The translations under genes and the position numbers were made by a program. Shown here one piece after another: positions 23,404-34,595 of a stretch of DNA of 64,000 bases (positions are counted from its first letter, which is position 1; each line of letters starts with the position of its first letter). The notes beneath the pieces are model-generated. The model was given only the letters and a program-made list of their open reading frames with translations, did not search any database and was not told the origin of the DNA. The DNA lies in contig NC_054548.1 of the NCBI RefSeq assembly GCF_017654505.1, positions 27,560,969 through 27,624,968 of the forward strand, written 5' to 3'. This DNA comes from Polyodon spathula. Its lineage: Eukaryota; Chordata; Actinopteri; Acipenseriformes; Polyodontidae.

Positions 23404-23900
23404 TATTCAATCAAACTTTATTTTATATAGCACCTTTTACAGTGGACCAGCATCACAAAGTGCTTTACAAGATACAGTAAAAAACATTGCATAATACATT
23501 AAATACAGTGAAAAACAATGCACAATACATTAAATACAGTGAAAGACAATGCACAATACATTAAATACAGTGAAAAACAATGCACAATACATTAAATACA
23601 GTGAAAAACAATGCACAATACATTAAATACAAGGCTAGGATGTGAAAATTCTAAAACATTGTTGATGTGTAAAAAAAAAAAAAAAAAAGTAGCAACAACA
23701 CAACAGCTTAAAAGCACGGAAAGCAAAAGAGAACAAGTGGGTCTTGAGAGCTGATTTAAAGTGAGCGACGAGCACCAAAGCTGGGAGAGTGTTCCAGACA
23801 CTGAAGCTAAACAAGCGTTCTCCAGGTGTGATGCAGTTTTGTTTGGGGATAACATGCAGGCCGGAGTCGGTGTGTGAGAGTCACACTCTCTCCTGCAAAA
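23404..23900 (-). repeat. Interspersed repeat of unknown class containing a 31-bp minisatellite
   Basis: The word CTTTATTTTATATAGCACCT followed by TTTACAGTGG and CAAAGTGCTTTACAAGAT is the complement of a common LINE-type 3' tail in fishes. The right part (GTGGGTCTTGAGAGCTGATT, AGTGTTCCAGACACTGAAGC) is also a phrase I recognise from dispersed fish repeats. The class is not decided; frames across it have no domains. Confidence 0.5.
23471..23630. repeat. 31-bp tandem repeat, four full copies plus partial ends
   Basis: The unit AATACATTAAATACAGTGAA plus AAACAATGCAC occurs at 23493, 23524, 23555 and 23586 with one substitution, and partial copies lie on both sides. Confidence 0.95.
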
Positions 23901-24156
23901 CTAATGTTGTCCCGACATTCATTAAAGTTACAATTTCCCCTCTTAAAATTATTTTTAAACTAGTGTTCTTCTTGGTTATTTCTGGGAGCCATCAGTGGAC
24001 ACTAACTGTAACATACAGAAGGCTTAATCCTTGCCATGACAATTATACCCTTATTTTCTTGTCTATTATGATCCACAGTTAGGACCATCATGCAATATGA
24101 TACCTAGCCATTATAATCTGCATTATAAAGCAGTACATATGCCCATCATCAATGAC

Positions 24157-24158
24157 AG

Positions 24159-24252
<94 letters not shown>
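24157..24252. repeat. (TA)n microsatellite
   Basis: About 45 TA units with one interruption. The minus-strand frame over it is an artefact. Confidence 0.97.
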
Positions 24253-24479
24253 ACCAGAAGCTTTTAGTAATTGAACACAGGTGGGTTTCTTTCATATTCC
24301 CTATATTAGTTAAAGGATTAACTTTTTTTTTTATTTTGTTTTTTTTTCCCACTTGGAAATAATGAAACTCCAAAAGTTTTGAAGCCTAACCTTAATGGAA
24401 TAGTAATAACCCCATCTTTACTCTTTACATTTACGGCCTACTATATTCACTTTCACAAACCTGTTTCAATTACAATTCT

Positions 24480-25650
24480 TTTTCACTTTGCTTGACCCTG
24501 GCTGAATCACAGGGAGGAATCACAAGGCAGCAACATGTTCCTGTGAAGGACTCTGGTTCTGTCAGTGCTAGTCTCTGGTTTAATACTTTTTGAGTGTCAC
24601 AACATAATCTTTCTCTTCCCAATAAGCTCTGATTTTTCCCGGTCCACCTCTTTCGTTAAGATTTCTCACCAAGACTCTGCTTCCAGGAAGGAGTTCACCA
24701 CCATACACTGTCCTATCACAATAGTCCTTGCCTCTGTCCCTTTCTTTCTTTGCAGCTCTTGAGGCTATCTTGTACGCTTCAGATATTCTTTTTCTCCACA
24801 ATTACACAAAGTCTTCATGTGAAACTCCCTTTTCTGCTGGTGCAAGATCAAACATGATGTCAATGGGGAGCCTGGGGGACCTGCCATACAACAAGTAGAA
24901 GGGCGAGAAGCTGATGGCTTTACTTTTAGTGCAGTTGAAAGCATGCACCACCTTGGCAAGTTACTTTTTCCAATCAGTTTTTGTCTCTTCAGGGAGGGTT
25001 CTTAATATTCCTAGCAGAGTTCAGTTAAATCTTTTCTCCTGTCTGTTCCCCTGGGGTGGTGTGTGAACCCTTAATGCCTGACTACTTTTCAAGTCTAGCG
25101 AACAGCTGATTCTCAAATTCCCTTCCCATATCATGGTGTATCTTTGTGGGAAGTCCAAACTTGAGAAAGAAATCATTAAAGATTTTATCAGCTGCTGTCT
25201 TTGTTAACTTGTTGGTAGTTGCGTAGGCTTGTGCAAAGCAGGTAAAATGGTCCATCACATCTAAAATGTACTCATACCCACCTTTGAACTTTTCAAGATG
25301 AAGGAAATCAATAGGTATTAATTATTAATTAAAAAGGGTAGGCGGTAACAATATTGGTGAGTGCTCTGGTTGGTTTGTTTGGTTGTTTCTGGTTCAGACA
25401 ACTACACACTCGGGTGACATGATGTTCCACATCTGTCTGTATATGTGGCCAGTAGAATTGGTCCCTGACAAGAGTTAGAGTTCTCTCAACCCCTAGGTGT
25501 CCCATTTCCTCATGCAGCTCTCTAAAGATGTCTCTGTGGTAGGTCTTCGGCAGGACCCGTTGATTTCGTGAGGCAGTTTGTCTATAGGGAATTCCATCCT
25601 TGCCTATGTGCAGCTTCTTCCACTCTTGGATCAGCACCTTCATGTGACCG
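24480..25650 (-). pseudogene. Gypsy integrase
   Basis: The minus strand at 25643-25329 holds the HHCC zinc-binding domain: HEEMGHLGVERTLTLVRDQF, then YWPHIQTDVEHHVTRVCSCL, with two His and the Cys pair reduced to C-x-C. The catalytic core (24960-25320) is badly shifted. The core C-terminus and the tail are clear again: SFSPFYLLYGRSPRLPIDIM near 24850-24930, RKRISEAYKIASRAAKKERD and VLVRNLNERGGPGKIRAYW in 24620-24801, ending in VLHRNMLLPCDSSL near 24500-24545. Integrase joins element cDNA to host DNA. I could not confirm the DDE residues because of the decay in the core. Confidence 0.85.
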
Positions 25651-25899
25651 TGCTCACTCCAGCGTTCCTCCTCCTAGGGGCGCTGATTCTTCAGCTTCCA
25701 TTGCAACACTTTACCGATTATGGGATCTTCTACTTGGGCTTTTTGGATTTCCTCTTTGTTTATTGTTGGTATAGCCGATGCCACCTGGTGACTGCCCGGT
25801 TGAACAACTGCAGTAGTTATAGTCAAGGGACACATCCATGGCATTTGCTCTCTTTGTTGTACCTGAACCACTTGCATGGCGCTGCTTATCATTTCAGGA

Positions 25900-27560
25900 T
25901 GCACTTCTTGTTAATACTGATGCATGTACTGTTCAATATCTAATGGCATCCGTGAAAGACCATCTGCGTTAGCGTTTGTCTTCCTCAGCCAGTACTTCAT
26001 TGTGAACCGGAAGTCTGCCAGCTGAGCCACCCATCTATGCCTTGTTGTTGAGCCTGGTTGTGGTCAAGACATATGTCAGTGGGTTGCTGTCGCATTTCAC
26101 ATAATGCCCATTTCATTGCTAGAAACTCAAGTTTCCCAGAATGCATGAAATTGTTTTTTTTTTCAGGTGGTTTTAAGGCTCTTGAACCATAAGCAATGTC
26201 AACTAGCTTGCCGTTTTGACGCTGATAAAGTTCTGCCCCCAATCTCTCTTGAGATGCATTGCAATGGAGAATGAATGGCTGACTAATGTCTGAGTAGCTT
26301 AGAATTGGAGGATGTGAGAGGCAGCGATTAGCTGATTAAGGACTTGCTGATGTTCTTCAGTCCACTTAATTGGTTTTCGAGACAGCAATTGATCAGTTAT
26401 TTAATTCTTTGCGGGTCTCCCTGGCAATGTCTTGGGTGATGGACCTCCGGGTGAGCTTATTTCTGCTGACAGAAGTTTATACAAGTACTTGGTTATCCAA
26501 GAAAAGTCTGGTATGTAGGATCGATAGTAGGAGATAAAACGTAGAATCTTCCTCACTTCGCCAACAGTGTCAGGTTTCTTGTCTTTTATAGCCTGAACTG
26601 GTGCAGTTTCTGCTGGATCCATCGAATAGCCATCTTTGGAGTCCATTTTGCCAAGAAATCAAACTTTATTGTTGAAGACTTCACACTTTTTAGCAGTCAA
26701 TTTGATTCCGTGTTACTGATAATAACGAAACACTGCATGGACATCATTCACATGATCTTCAAATGTCTTACTATGGACTAAGTTGTCATCCAGATATGGC
26801 AGGCAGATGTCATCTCTCAGCCCTATAAGACACTCCTCCATACTTCTCTGGAATTCTGCTGGGGCTGAACTCAAACCAAAAGGAATACGGATCCACTATT
26901 ACGGGCCCTACAGTGTTATAAAGGCTATTATATGGGGGCTCTTCTTATCCTTGCTTATCTTTGGTCGAGTACTGAGAACCAGGAGCTCCCACTCAGATTG
27001 TCCAGTAGATCTTGAGTTTCAGGAATCAGATGGTGGTCTGGTACTGACTTGGTTAAGCTCTCGATAATCGCAGGACAACCTCAGGCTCCCATCTTTCTTC
27101 CACACACACACACTATTGGAGAAGAATAGGATGACTTGGACTTGGCAATCCAGCCACTTATGAGTAGATCATCTAGATATTCCATGACTTCCTTGTGCAG
27201 TGGTTTGAGTATTGGCATCTAAGTACGCCTGACTGGGGTGTCGTCCTTCAATCTAATTTGCATTTGGAGGAATGGTATGCAACCTACGTTAGATTCATTT
27301 TTAGAGAATGCCTGACTTTTTACCTTAACATTTTTCTCACTATGGACTGCTGTTCTGTGTTCAGATGATCAGTGGCACTGGTGGATCCCATAATGTTGAG
27401 TTACTGTCTGGGCCAACCGTACTGGACAGCTGATCTTCTCCCTCTTGTTGACATGGTGCTATTGTCAGATGGCTGCAGTTGGTGTTTAGTGTACTTTTAA
27501 TTTCTGGCAACTGGTTTAACAGGAAATCTGTCATCTTTTCTCCCTAGGAGTGTGCATTGT
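25900..27560 (-). pseudogene. Gypsy reverse transcriptase and RNase H
   Basis: RT palm blocks lie at 26750-26900: [20 protein letters not shown] followed by the catalytic [10 protein letters not shown], a YxDD box with Leu at x. The next block (26401-26646) reads VRKILRFISYYRSYIPDFSW, the usual tail between RT and RNase H. The RNase H part (25997-26242) has GKLVDIAYGSRALKPPEKK and KLEFLAMKWALCEM, where the Glu of the catalytic set sits in KLEFLA. The N-terminal RT fingers (26900-27560) are only faintly readable. Several stops, for example in the stretch after the YLDD box, prevent expression. RT and RNase H copy the RNA genome to DNA. Confidence 0.85.
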
Positions 27561-27572
27561 GGAAGAGTGATG

Positions 27573-28058
27573 TCATGCTGTGAGTTGTTTATTTGTTTCT
27601 GGTATCATCACTCTAGATGATCTTCCCTTTTGTACGTTGAGCAGTGTCTCGGCAACACTGAGTCCATCCGGCAATCTGGGATTTTCATCTGGTGTAAACA
27701 GCACTTTGTGGTTTCCTTGACGTGGGCCTGTGTGTATGTGACATTTTACACACATGGTCTGCTTTGCAGGAATAACCACCCTACACCTTCCCACTTTTAC
27801 TGCATGGTCACCACTGTCTGTGTCATTAGCTTGGATTACTTGCATCAATCGATCGGCTGTCCATTTGTCTAAAGTGAATGCTGCACTAAAGATACTAACT
27901 AAGCTATTCAGGGGTACTCCAGCTTCCATTTCACGCTTAACAACCTCCTCAATCACACTGTAGCCAATTATTGGCTCTTCTGGGACACCAGGGGCGGTAG
28001 ACACCAGCAAAGGCACTTTGAACACTTGTTTTAGTTCCCCAGCTAATTGGAAGTTCAC
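27573..28058 (-). pseudogene. Gypsy pol spacer between protease and RT
   Basis: A 161-codon uninterrupted frame, the longest surviving piece of this element. It starts NFQLAGELKQVFKVPLLVST and includes EEPIIGYSVIEEVVKREME, the segment following retropepsin in many gypsy polyproteins (compare the ILG-NVLE type motif), then a beta-rich stretch CRVVIPAKQTMCVKCHIHT. It is continuous in sense with the protease fragment upstream after one stop or shift near 28059-28064. No enzymatic motif is expected here. Confidence 0.75.
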
Positions 28059-28064
28059 TTCGAA

Positions 28065-28247
28065 TCACCCAATAAAAGGGATCTTGGTCTGGTTCACAGC
28101 TTTTCCACACAGTGTTCCAAGGCCCAGCAGATCTTCAACAGGTTGCACTTTTGTGTGAGGCAGGTATTGTATTCTCCATCTATCATTAATTCGACAGGCT
28201 TGGGACCCAGTATCCCACAGGGCTTGCGTGGTGACCCCATCCAACAA
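28065..28247 (-). pseudogene. Gypsy retropepsin-type aspartic protease
   Basis: The 60-codon frame contains TTQALWDTGSQACRIN, with the D-T-G active-site triad, and downstream LLGLGTLCGKAVNQTKIPF, a plausible flap and second strand. It sits between the zinc-finger part of gag and the pol spacer, where protease is expected. Retropepsins act as dimers and cut the Gag-Pol polyprotein. The domain is short at the N-terminal side but the active site is kept. Confidence 0.8.
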
Positions 28248-28255
28248 ACAAGTTT

Positions 28256-28700
28256 CTAAGCATTTTTTGAGATATGACTAACAGGGGAAGCACTGAGTGG
28301 TGTGTCTTTGCAGGCTTGATTGTTTTTCTTCTCTGTTTCTATGCTTTCTAATTGTTTAATGCTGCTACAAATGACCTGGTGGTTTTCCAGTTGTTGGTTT
28401 TGGCATGCAGTGGAGCAATAGGAAGCAGTATGGAATTCTTGACAGTCTTTGAGCTTAACAGAGACACTCCACTCATTTCCATAGGACTGGCAATGTTGGG
28501 ATGCTCTTTTAAGGCAGGTTACAGTCTGATTCCTCAACTATAACCACTTCCCTTTTCCCCCTGGCTCTCCGGGTGTTCTGGAGTCCCGAGAGAGAGGGCC
28601 TGACTGTCCACATCGGAAACAGTGATTATAAGTCTCGGCTTGATTGCCGCGGCACAACCGACAGCCTCACTTGACCTGTCCTCTCATCGCCACCAGTTTC
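28256..28700 (-). pseudogene. Gag zinc fingers: decayed CCHC knuckle plus MYND-like finger
   Basis: Near 28580-28625 the minus strand reads NHCFRCGQSGPLSRDS. This is a CCHC knuckle (C-x2-C-x4-H-x4-C) in which the His and last Cys have become Pro and Ser. Next, at 28256-28537, comes a frame with QHCQSYGNEWSVSVKLKDCQ then EFHTASYCSTACQNQQLENH and QVIC. The spacing of the Cys and His residues, especially YCS-ACQ and H-x3-C, is that of a MYND zinc finger. The CCHC knuckle binds element RNA. A MYND finger usually mediates protein contacts; its role in a retrotransposon is unknown to me. The finger call comes from residue pattern only. Confidence 0.65.
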
Positions 28701-29120
28701 CCATGTATTGCATTCTGATGTTGTTGCATGGAAAGGGTTAGCATCTTTCTCAACTCAGCCATCTCTTCCCTCATTTCTCTCACCACCTCCTGCAGACCAG
28801 CTTCAACTTTCTTTTCTGCATAAACTTCTTTGTTCTTCTCACCTTTGGCTACCCCATCTCGTCTTTCCTGGTGAGAAGGCTTTGCTGATCACTTTGCTGA
28901 TTTAACTCAACACTAGTGTGCAGCTCACTAACGTTTGTAGTTTTGTTTGACATTGTCTTTCTCATTTTTTGTTGTCTCTCCCATTCAAAACTAGACTCTT
29001 CTCAATCAGTGCATCGTCAGTTACATTCATGTCTTCTAAATGGTGTTTCAGCTGGAATTTAATGTGTTCGTTCAGAAGCCCAGTGCTCACAGAACGTTTT
29101 CTGAATATACTCTGCACTGT
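28700..29120 (-). pseudogene. Gypsy gag fragment
   Basis: Minus-strand pieces in different frames form a gag-like protein upstream of the knuckle: LLNEHIKFQLKHHLEDMNVT near 29010-29090, VSELHTSVELNQQSDQQSLL near 28880-28940, and a charged, probably coiled-coil helix LQEVVREMREEMAELRKML near 28740-28800. Frames shift at least twice and include a stop. Gag forms the capsid-like particle. The N-terminal start could not be fixed, and the sequence beyond 29120 no longer resembles gag. Confidence 0.6.
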
Positions 29121-29337
29121 ATTGTTCTTCAGCCTGCAGATGCAGAGGTTAATATAAATGTATATTTAATAACAGTCTTTATTTGTATTAACATATACTG
29201 TACTGTACAGTACAACATCTCCCAACAGTTGCAGCCGATATTCTTTGTCTGGTGTGGACTTGTCCATACATTCAGACTGCATGTTTGCATCCACTGAAAT
29301 GGTTGGAAGTGTAAGGAAAAGCTTTACCAAGTTATAC

Positions 29338-30066
29338 AGATGTGGACATCAATCAGAAACAGTCCCAAAACTCGGCTACCCAAAGGTATCTGGCATTCTT
29401 TAATAAAGTCCATACATGCAGCACGTTCGTTGTCATGTTATTTGTCCCATCCAGCTATTTATATTATCATTACAAAGTCAAAACAAAGAAAATGTGTCTA
29501 TTTGTGTCTAAAATTGTAACTGCATTTAAAAAGTAAAAAGCAGGTTGTTGGAACAGAGGTAGCTGTGCTTGATTGTACCTGTAGTGCTGATTTAACTTGG
29601 GTACAACCAACACATGAATGCTTTTTTGTTTGTTTTACGTTCTGTACAGCAGCCTCTGAGGTAGCCTTTTGTTTAATGCGTGATTCTGAAGCTAAATAGC
29701 GATCAATCGTATTTTCTTTAAATCACATTACAAGATGTGCAATGCAATTACCTACAACTGCATGTACAGTTTCTTTTGAGAAATGCCTTGACACGATCCT
29801 CAGCCGAAAAAACTTTGCTTGTTTTGCATTGTTGTCCATTTTTGGTGAAAACTAGATTTTAGCAACCTAAATCAAAACAATGCAGCACTGATTTTGTGAC
29901 GCCTGCTACGTACAGTAGAGCAGGTCACAGAAAAACCACTGATTGCTGATTAAAACATCATTGTCACCCAAACAGTAAATAAGAAAGTTCATTTAAGCAT
30001 GGTTTCTTTCCTCCCCGCACCAGCTGAAAGTGTCCCGATTTTATACTTGCTATCTGGTCACCCTAG
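29338..30066 (-). pseudogene. hAT-type element fragment encoding a CGGBP1-like protein
   Basis: Starting at the ATG at 29839-29837, the minus strand reads MDNNAKQAKFFRLRIVSRHF and later ENTIDRYLASESRIKQKATS after one TGA stop. The IDRYLASESR block resembles the BED-like zinc-finger end of CGGBP1 and related hAT-derived proteins (typical STIDRHLASKKH). A shifted block near 29375-29430, ERAACMDFIKECQIPLGS, corresponds to the segment that follows in those proteins. At the right, 30031-30066 reads, complemented, CTAGGGTGACCAGATAGCAA then GTATAAAATCGGGACAC, the kind of GGTGACCAGA terminus seen on hAT elements. CGGBP1-like proteins bind DNA through the finger. The other terminus was not found. Family assignment is moderate. 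Confidence 0.55.
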
Positions 30067-31720
30067 TTTGATCCCATGCTATGGCCCGCTAGCTGCATTT
30101 ATTTTATTTGCAATTTTCAGCCCTTTTAGTCCTTTTTGGGGAAAACATTATGCGGCTGTTAATTAAAAATAAATAAATAAATAAATAGATAAATGCCTGT
30201 ATTGATTTGTACTTCTTCTAGCAGTAGGCTTATCTGTAAGCTAGCTCTGTCAGTATAATGTTTTCTTTTTGATGATGTTTTGACAGATGCCTTTACTGAT
30301 TTTCCTGTCCGGTTTGCCTCCTAACACAACTCACAATTCAACCCACATAGCAAGTCTACCTGTCATATTGAAACACTACCCCAACTACGATTCAACTGGA
30401 ATATAGAAACAGGTGATAACTGATGGGGATTGCAGATGATAACTGGTCAAAAGACCTATCGTATTTGAACTCACAACCTCGCAATATAGAACCGAGCCCC
30501 TGGATTTTTATAGTACAACATGATCATAAGTGTTGCAAAATATACACACAAATGAACCCTTTAAGAACCGTGATGGTGTAAACACAACTGAAGTGTCATT
30601 CTGGGTCAGTGATTGGGTAAATACGATAAAAATCGTACTTTGTTTCTTTGACCTACTGGGCCACCATACTACAGTACAGATTGCAGACACATATCGTTAG
30701 ATAGGGGAGGGATTGAAATTCACTGTCTGCTTGTTTTTTTTTTGGTTTTTCTTTTAAGAAAGAAAATCGGGAAACACTGCAAAGCCGATATATTTGATTT
30801 ATAGATATATTAGAACATTTATTCTGTCTCATGGGTTTTAATATAAATGTTTTTTACAAATTTCTAAATATAAAAAACAAGTGGATATAAGCAGATAATA
30901 GTTAATAATTATCAAAAAAATTAATATCATGATGAAAAAAAAGCAACAAGTTTGTATGGTTTCTGATGTACTTTATAATTTTCCCCAGAGTGTTCTGAAG
31001 AACAAAAAAAAAGACACCAAAAATAGATTTTTAGTAAATATTTATAAGAAGAGAGTCAACTGCTGGTTCTGGGGGAGCATCCCACTAACCACGCTTGGTT
31101 CTTAAATGGGTTAACCAGTTCATTTCTCCTGAGGTATGAAAAGTGCTGCTGCCAGACTAGAAAGGGCATTCAGAAAATGATGCTACCAGACCGGAAGCCT
31201 TGATTTATTAATAGACACACACTGTTGTAGAACAGTGCCAGATTTTGTGTTTTACAAATTGCCTCTTTTGTTTTAATTTGTCAACATAGCAAAAAATGAT
31301 GATTACAGTTCACTGTTGTTTATTAAAACTAACAAACATTCTATTCCACTGGGCAATTATTTTTCTATTCCTTAAAAGGTAGATAGGCAATAGGATCAGA
31401 ATCTTAACAGGAGTGTATTACACAAACTTTTAAGGTTAAATTCCTAAGAATCAAAATAACATATTTGTATAATTACTCCGATCTTCAATAACTTTAATAA
31501 AACATTCTAGTTCAAAACAGAAAAAAAAAAAAAAAAAAAAATTGTCACTTTAAAACAATAGAAGTTATTAGGGGTAAACACTTTCAAAATAAAAGTTCTG
31601 CAAAATAAGCTGATAAAGACATTAGCCAAAACATCGGTCAACTTGCATCTCCCCTGCAAGAATTGCAGTCTTCTGCAAATGTCAGTATATTAGTGGACAA
31701 CTGACAGCCGGCACAGAATG
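30067..31720. other. Unassigned sequence
   Basis: No gene is recognised. Short simple repeats occur: (AAAT)n at 30165-30190 and an A run of about 22 at 31521-31541. Confidence 0.4.
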
Positions 31721-31830
31721 TATGTTTTCTTCTTCCCTGTTTCTTTTATAATTGTGAATTTAATAGGACTTATATATATAAGTCCTATTAAATTCACAAT
31801 TATAAAAGAAACAGGGAAGAAGAAAACATA
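31721..31830. repeat. Exact 110-bp palindrome without spacer
   Basis: Positions 31721-31775 (starting TATGTTTTCTTCTTCCCTGT) are the exact reverse complement of 31776-31830, centred in a TATATATATA core. I compared all 55 pairs and found no mismatch; pairing stops sharply outside. No coding frame uses it. Confidence 0.97.
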
Positions 31831-34595
31831 AGTTTAAAAAAGGGTTTTAAAAAGTGCATTTGAACAAAGGAAGAATGTCTTTGAAAATAATAATGTCTGA
31901 TAGTTGCTATCGAGCTGTCATTTTGATATATTGTTTTTTCTGTGAATCTTTGTTTTATTATACACTTTATGGTAATTCAATTCAAAAGTTGCAAATGATA
32001 ATACATCAAAAGGACAGCAATAAACATAGGGGTGGTGTTCTGTAAAAACTCAAATTTTGTAACAAAGTGCTTTTTTTGCAAATAATAAAAATCTAAAATA
32101 ATAAAGATTACATTGGATTTTGCAGACAGCAATTAACAATAATCACAACCTTTAAGTGTTTTGTTTGATGTCCTTAAAGTGTTCATACAACTAACATTAT
32201 CTGCTCAATAGTATCAAATAGATGTGGTTTTTATTCTTAACTGTTAATAATGTAAGTGACTTTTTAGTGCAAGAAATTTATTTTGATAAATTGTGTTTGT
32301 AACCAAACCAATACAGAGACAACACATCTCTAGTAAAAAATAAAATAGCTAATGATAATCTTGGCATGAAATGTATTATTCCAGAGAAATTAACAACCCT
32401 ATATTGTTACAGAGCCCAGTCAATGTGTTTGGAAAAATATGTTTTATTGAATCTGACTTGCATGGCATAATACCTACTAGTGCTATAGTAATATTCATCT
32501 TAGATATTCTGGACTGGGGTGAACAAAGTTGACCCTTCCAGTCCTGTCTGTTCCAAACCTGTTCTAAATGGTTTAATTTAACCAATTAAACCTTCTTCCA
32601 GATCCATACGTAGTTCATTGTATCATTATACCTGTTAAACCTGGAGTGGAATGGTCCTCCTGGACCATGATTGGACACGGCTGTTCTGGACTAATACTCA
32701 TCATTATTAGGTGTCTCTTTGTATTTAGGTCTCCCTTTGCATTAGTGCTCACATTATTGAGATGTACCTGTCCTGGCTCTCTGGGCACAAAATAAATAAA
32801 CTAAGCTAAATAATCAAAATTCTTTACATTGCAGTATTGTTGTGGTTATGTAAAAATCATAGTATAATGATAAAAAAGAAACTTTATTTATAACTCAACA
32901 CTATGAAAAAAATACATATATCTTACCAGTGATTACCACATTTTACCTATTGAATTGTTTTACATTTTATTTGTACAGAATATGGTCTATTATCTGTCTA
33001 CAAAAATATGTTTTTACTGAATTGAGCTTTGTGTATGTAATTCCAGAAAAAAATAATTTAAATAAACTTTATGATTACATATGCATTAAATAGCAATGAC
33101 ACTGCAGCTGAGTAAACACATCAAATATTGTCAAATGGCTCTTATGGTGCTTCCCTCGTCTTAGGAACCAACTCATTTGGGAGAGTTTTCTATGTAAAAG
33201 GCTGATTAAACTTTGGCTTGTAAACATTTTTTTTAGATTCACTTTTTTTTCTTAACTGTAGCAGGGGAAAGAAACCATTTAATGGGTCTGTAAATACTTT
33301 TGCTGTCATAATCACCATAGCCGGAGTTATTAAATCTATCTTGATGTCTGAGGATAATGCAAAACCTATCAAAGACAGATTTAAGATATCTGTTAAGGGT
33401 CAGTCTTCTACCGTAGAAGTAATTTCCAACAAATTGTTATGTATGACATCCAGTCCCTCAGCTTTGTCAGGACTAATTTCCGTAAAACTTTATATTAATT
33501 TTAAATTAATATTTAATAATTATGCAATAGCTGGTTTCTTATTAACTAAATGTCGATTGAAAATGTAATTGCATATCATGTCCAATTATATTACATTTTG
33601 TTACCCTTGAAAATATGTAATAATTTCCCATTGTTTACATATTTTCAATTGAAAATACAGTTAATCTGACTTAAATATTAATGAAAAGTAACAAGGAATA
33701 ACTGAACGTAAATTTTATATCAATTTCATGATTATTAAATATTAATTTAATATGCATTTAATATGAAATTGCATATCTATTTAGTATTAATTGATACCAC
33801 GCAATCTAAAGCGTTACTCAAAACTTACTTAAACCTCGTTAACATTTGCAATTTAAGGCGGCCCAGGGCCTCCTCAGGGCCATTTTTTCTCATATGTGAA
33901 CGTACCAAATAAGAATGCAACACCAGGGCCGGCCTTTACATATGTATGAACGCAAAGCAGACTAGGGCCAGTCTTTTTGTATCACATGACCAATGTGGTT
34001 GCATAGCTCAGTAGACACTCCCATACTCTCACGCGCGTGCAAAGTAAATTGAAAGCGGAATGCACTAGCCACGATGGCAGTGGATCAATATTGAATGGCA
34101 ATTATTTCTACATCATACAACTCTAATTATAAACATACTCAAGTAAAAAAAAATAATCTAGTGGGTTAACGTTCAGGTTGTTTCTTTCACATAATACATG
34201 AGCTGCAGTGCATCCATAAGTATCCGTTACGAAAATAAATATTTATACTTATAGATATTTACACTAGCAAGTTGCTGTTTTAAATACTAAATGGTGGGTG
34301 GGGTTAAGCTCGGACCGTCACGCCGTTACATACCATAAGATTAAGTCAAAATAATCAATAATATTTTTTTTTTTTTTTTTTTTGTTTTAATATGTACCAT
34401 ATAATTGCTACTGTGCTGCACTGAAAATACAAATATTAATAAGAAACATCTGCTACAAATCAAGGATTGCTGTATATTCTGGTAGCTCTTCCATTCTGAA
34501 TGCAGGCTATCCATAAAAAAACAACCAATTCGCCACATTTTAGGTCTGCTTTTCAGTCACATATGTGTACATGCTAAGGCACCTTAAACCACAAA
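31831..34595. other. Unassigned AT-rich sequence
   Basis: About 2.8 kb without a recognised gene, LTR or terminal repeat. Frames near 31854, 32376, 33190 and 33341 have no known motif. Around 33480-33790 the sequence is rich in TTAATATTTAA-type words, which pair with one another but form no clean repeat. Confidence 0.45.

Larger units (their letters stand above)
24470..29120 (-). mobile_element. Ty3/gypsy retrotransposon relic, internal region, classical domain order
   Basis: Read on the minus strand from right to left, the parts occur in the order gag, CCHC knuckle, MYND-like finger, protease, RT, RNase H, integrase, which is the usual Ty3/gypsy order. All parts are broken by stops and shifts, yet long conserved blocks survive, so the copy is moderately old. 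I could not find LTRs at either side: the left side passes into plain AT-rich sequence after the integrase C-terminus, and the right side passes into the hAT-type fragment at 29338. It may have been inserted next to or into that hAT element. It encoded its own replication machinery; none is functional now. The sub-entries give the parts. Confidence 0.88.

Noticed and set aside
23471..23630. CRISPR-like regular repeat
   Set aside because: Units are directly adjacent without unique spacers, in a vertebrate genome; it is a minisatellite.
30441..30515. tRNA-like B-box on the minus strand (GGTTGTGAGTTCAAATAC)
   Set aside because: No A box, no cloverleaf and no SINE body could be found; too weak to call a tRNA or SINE.
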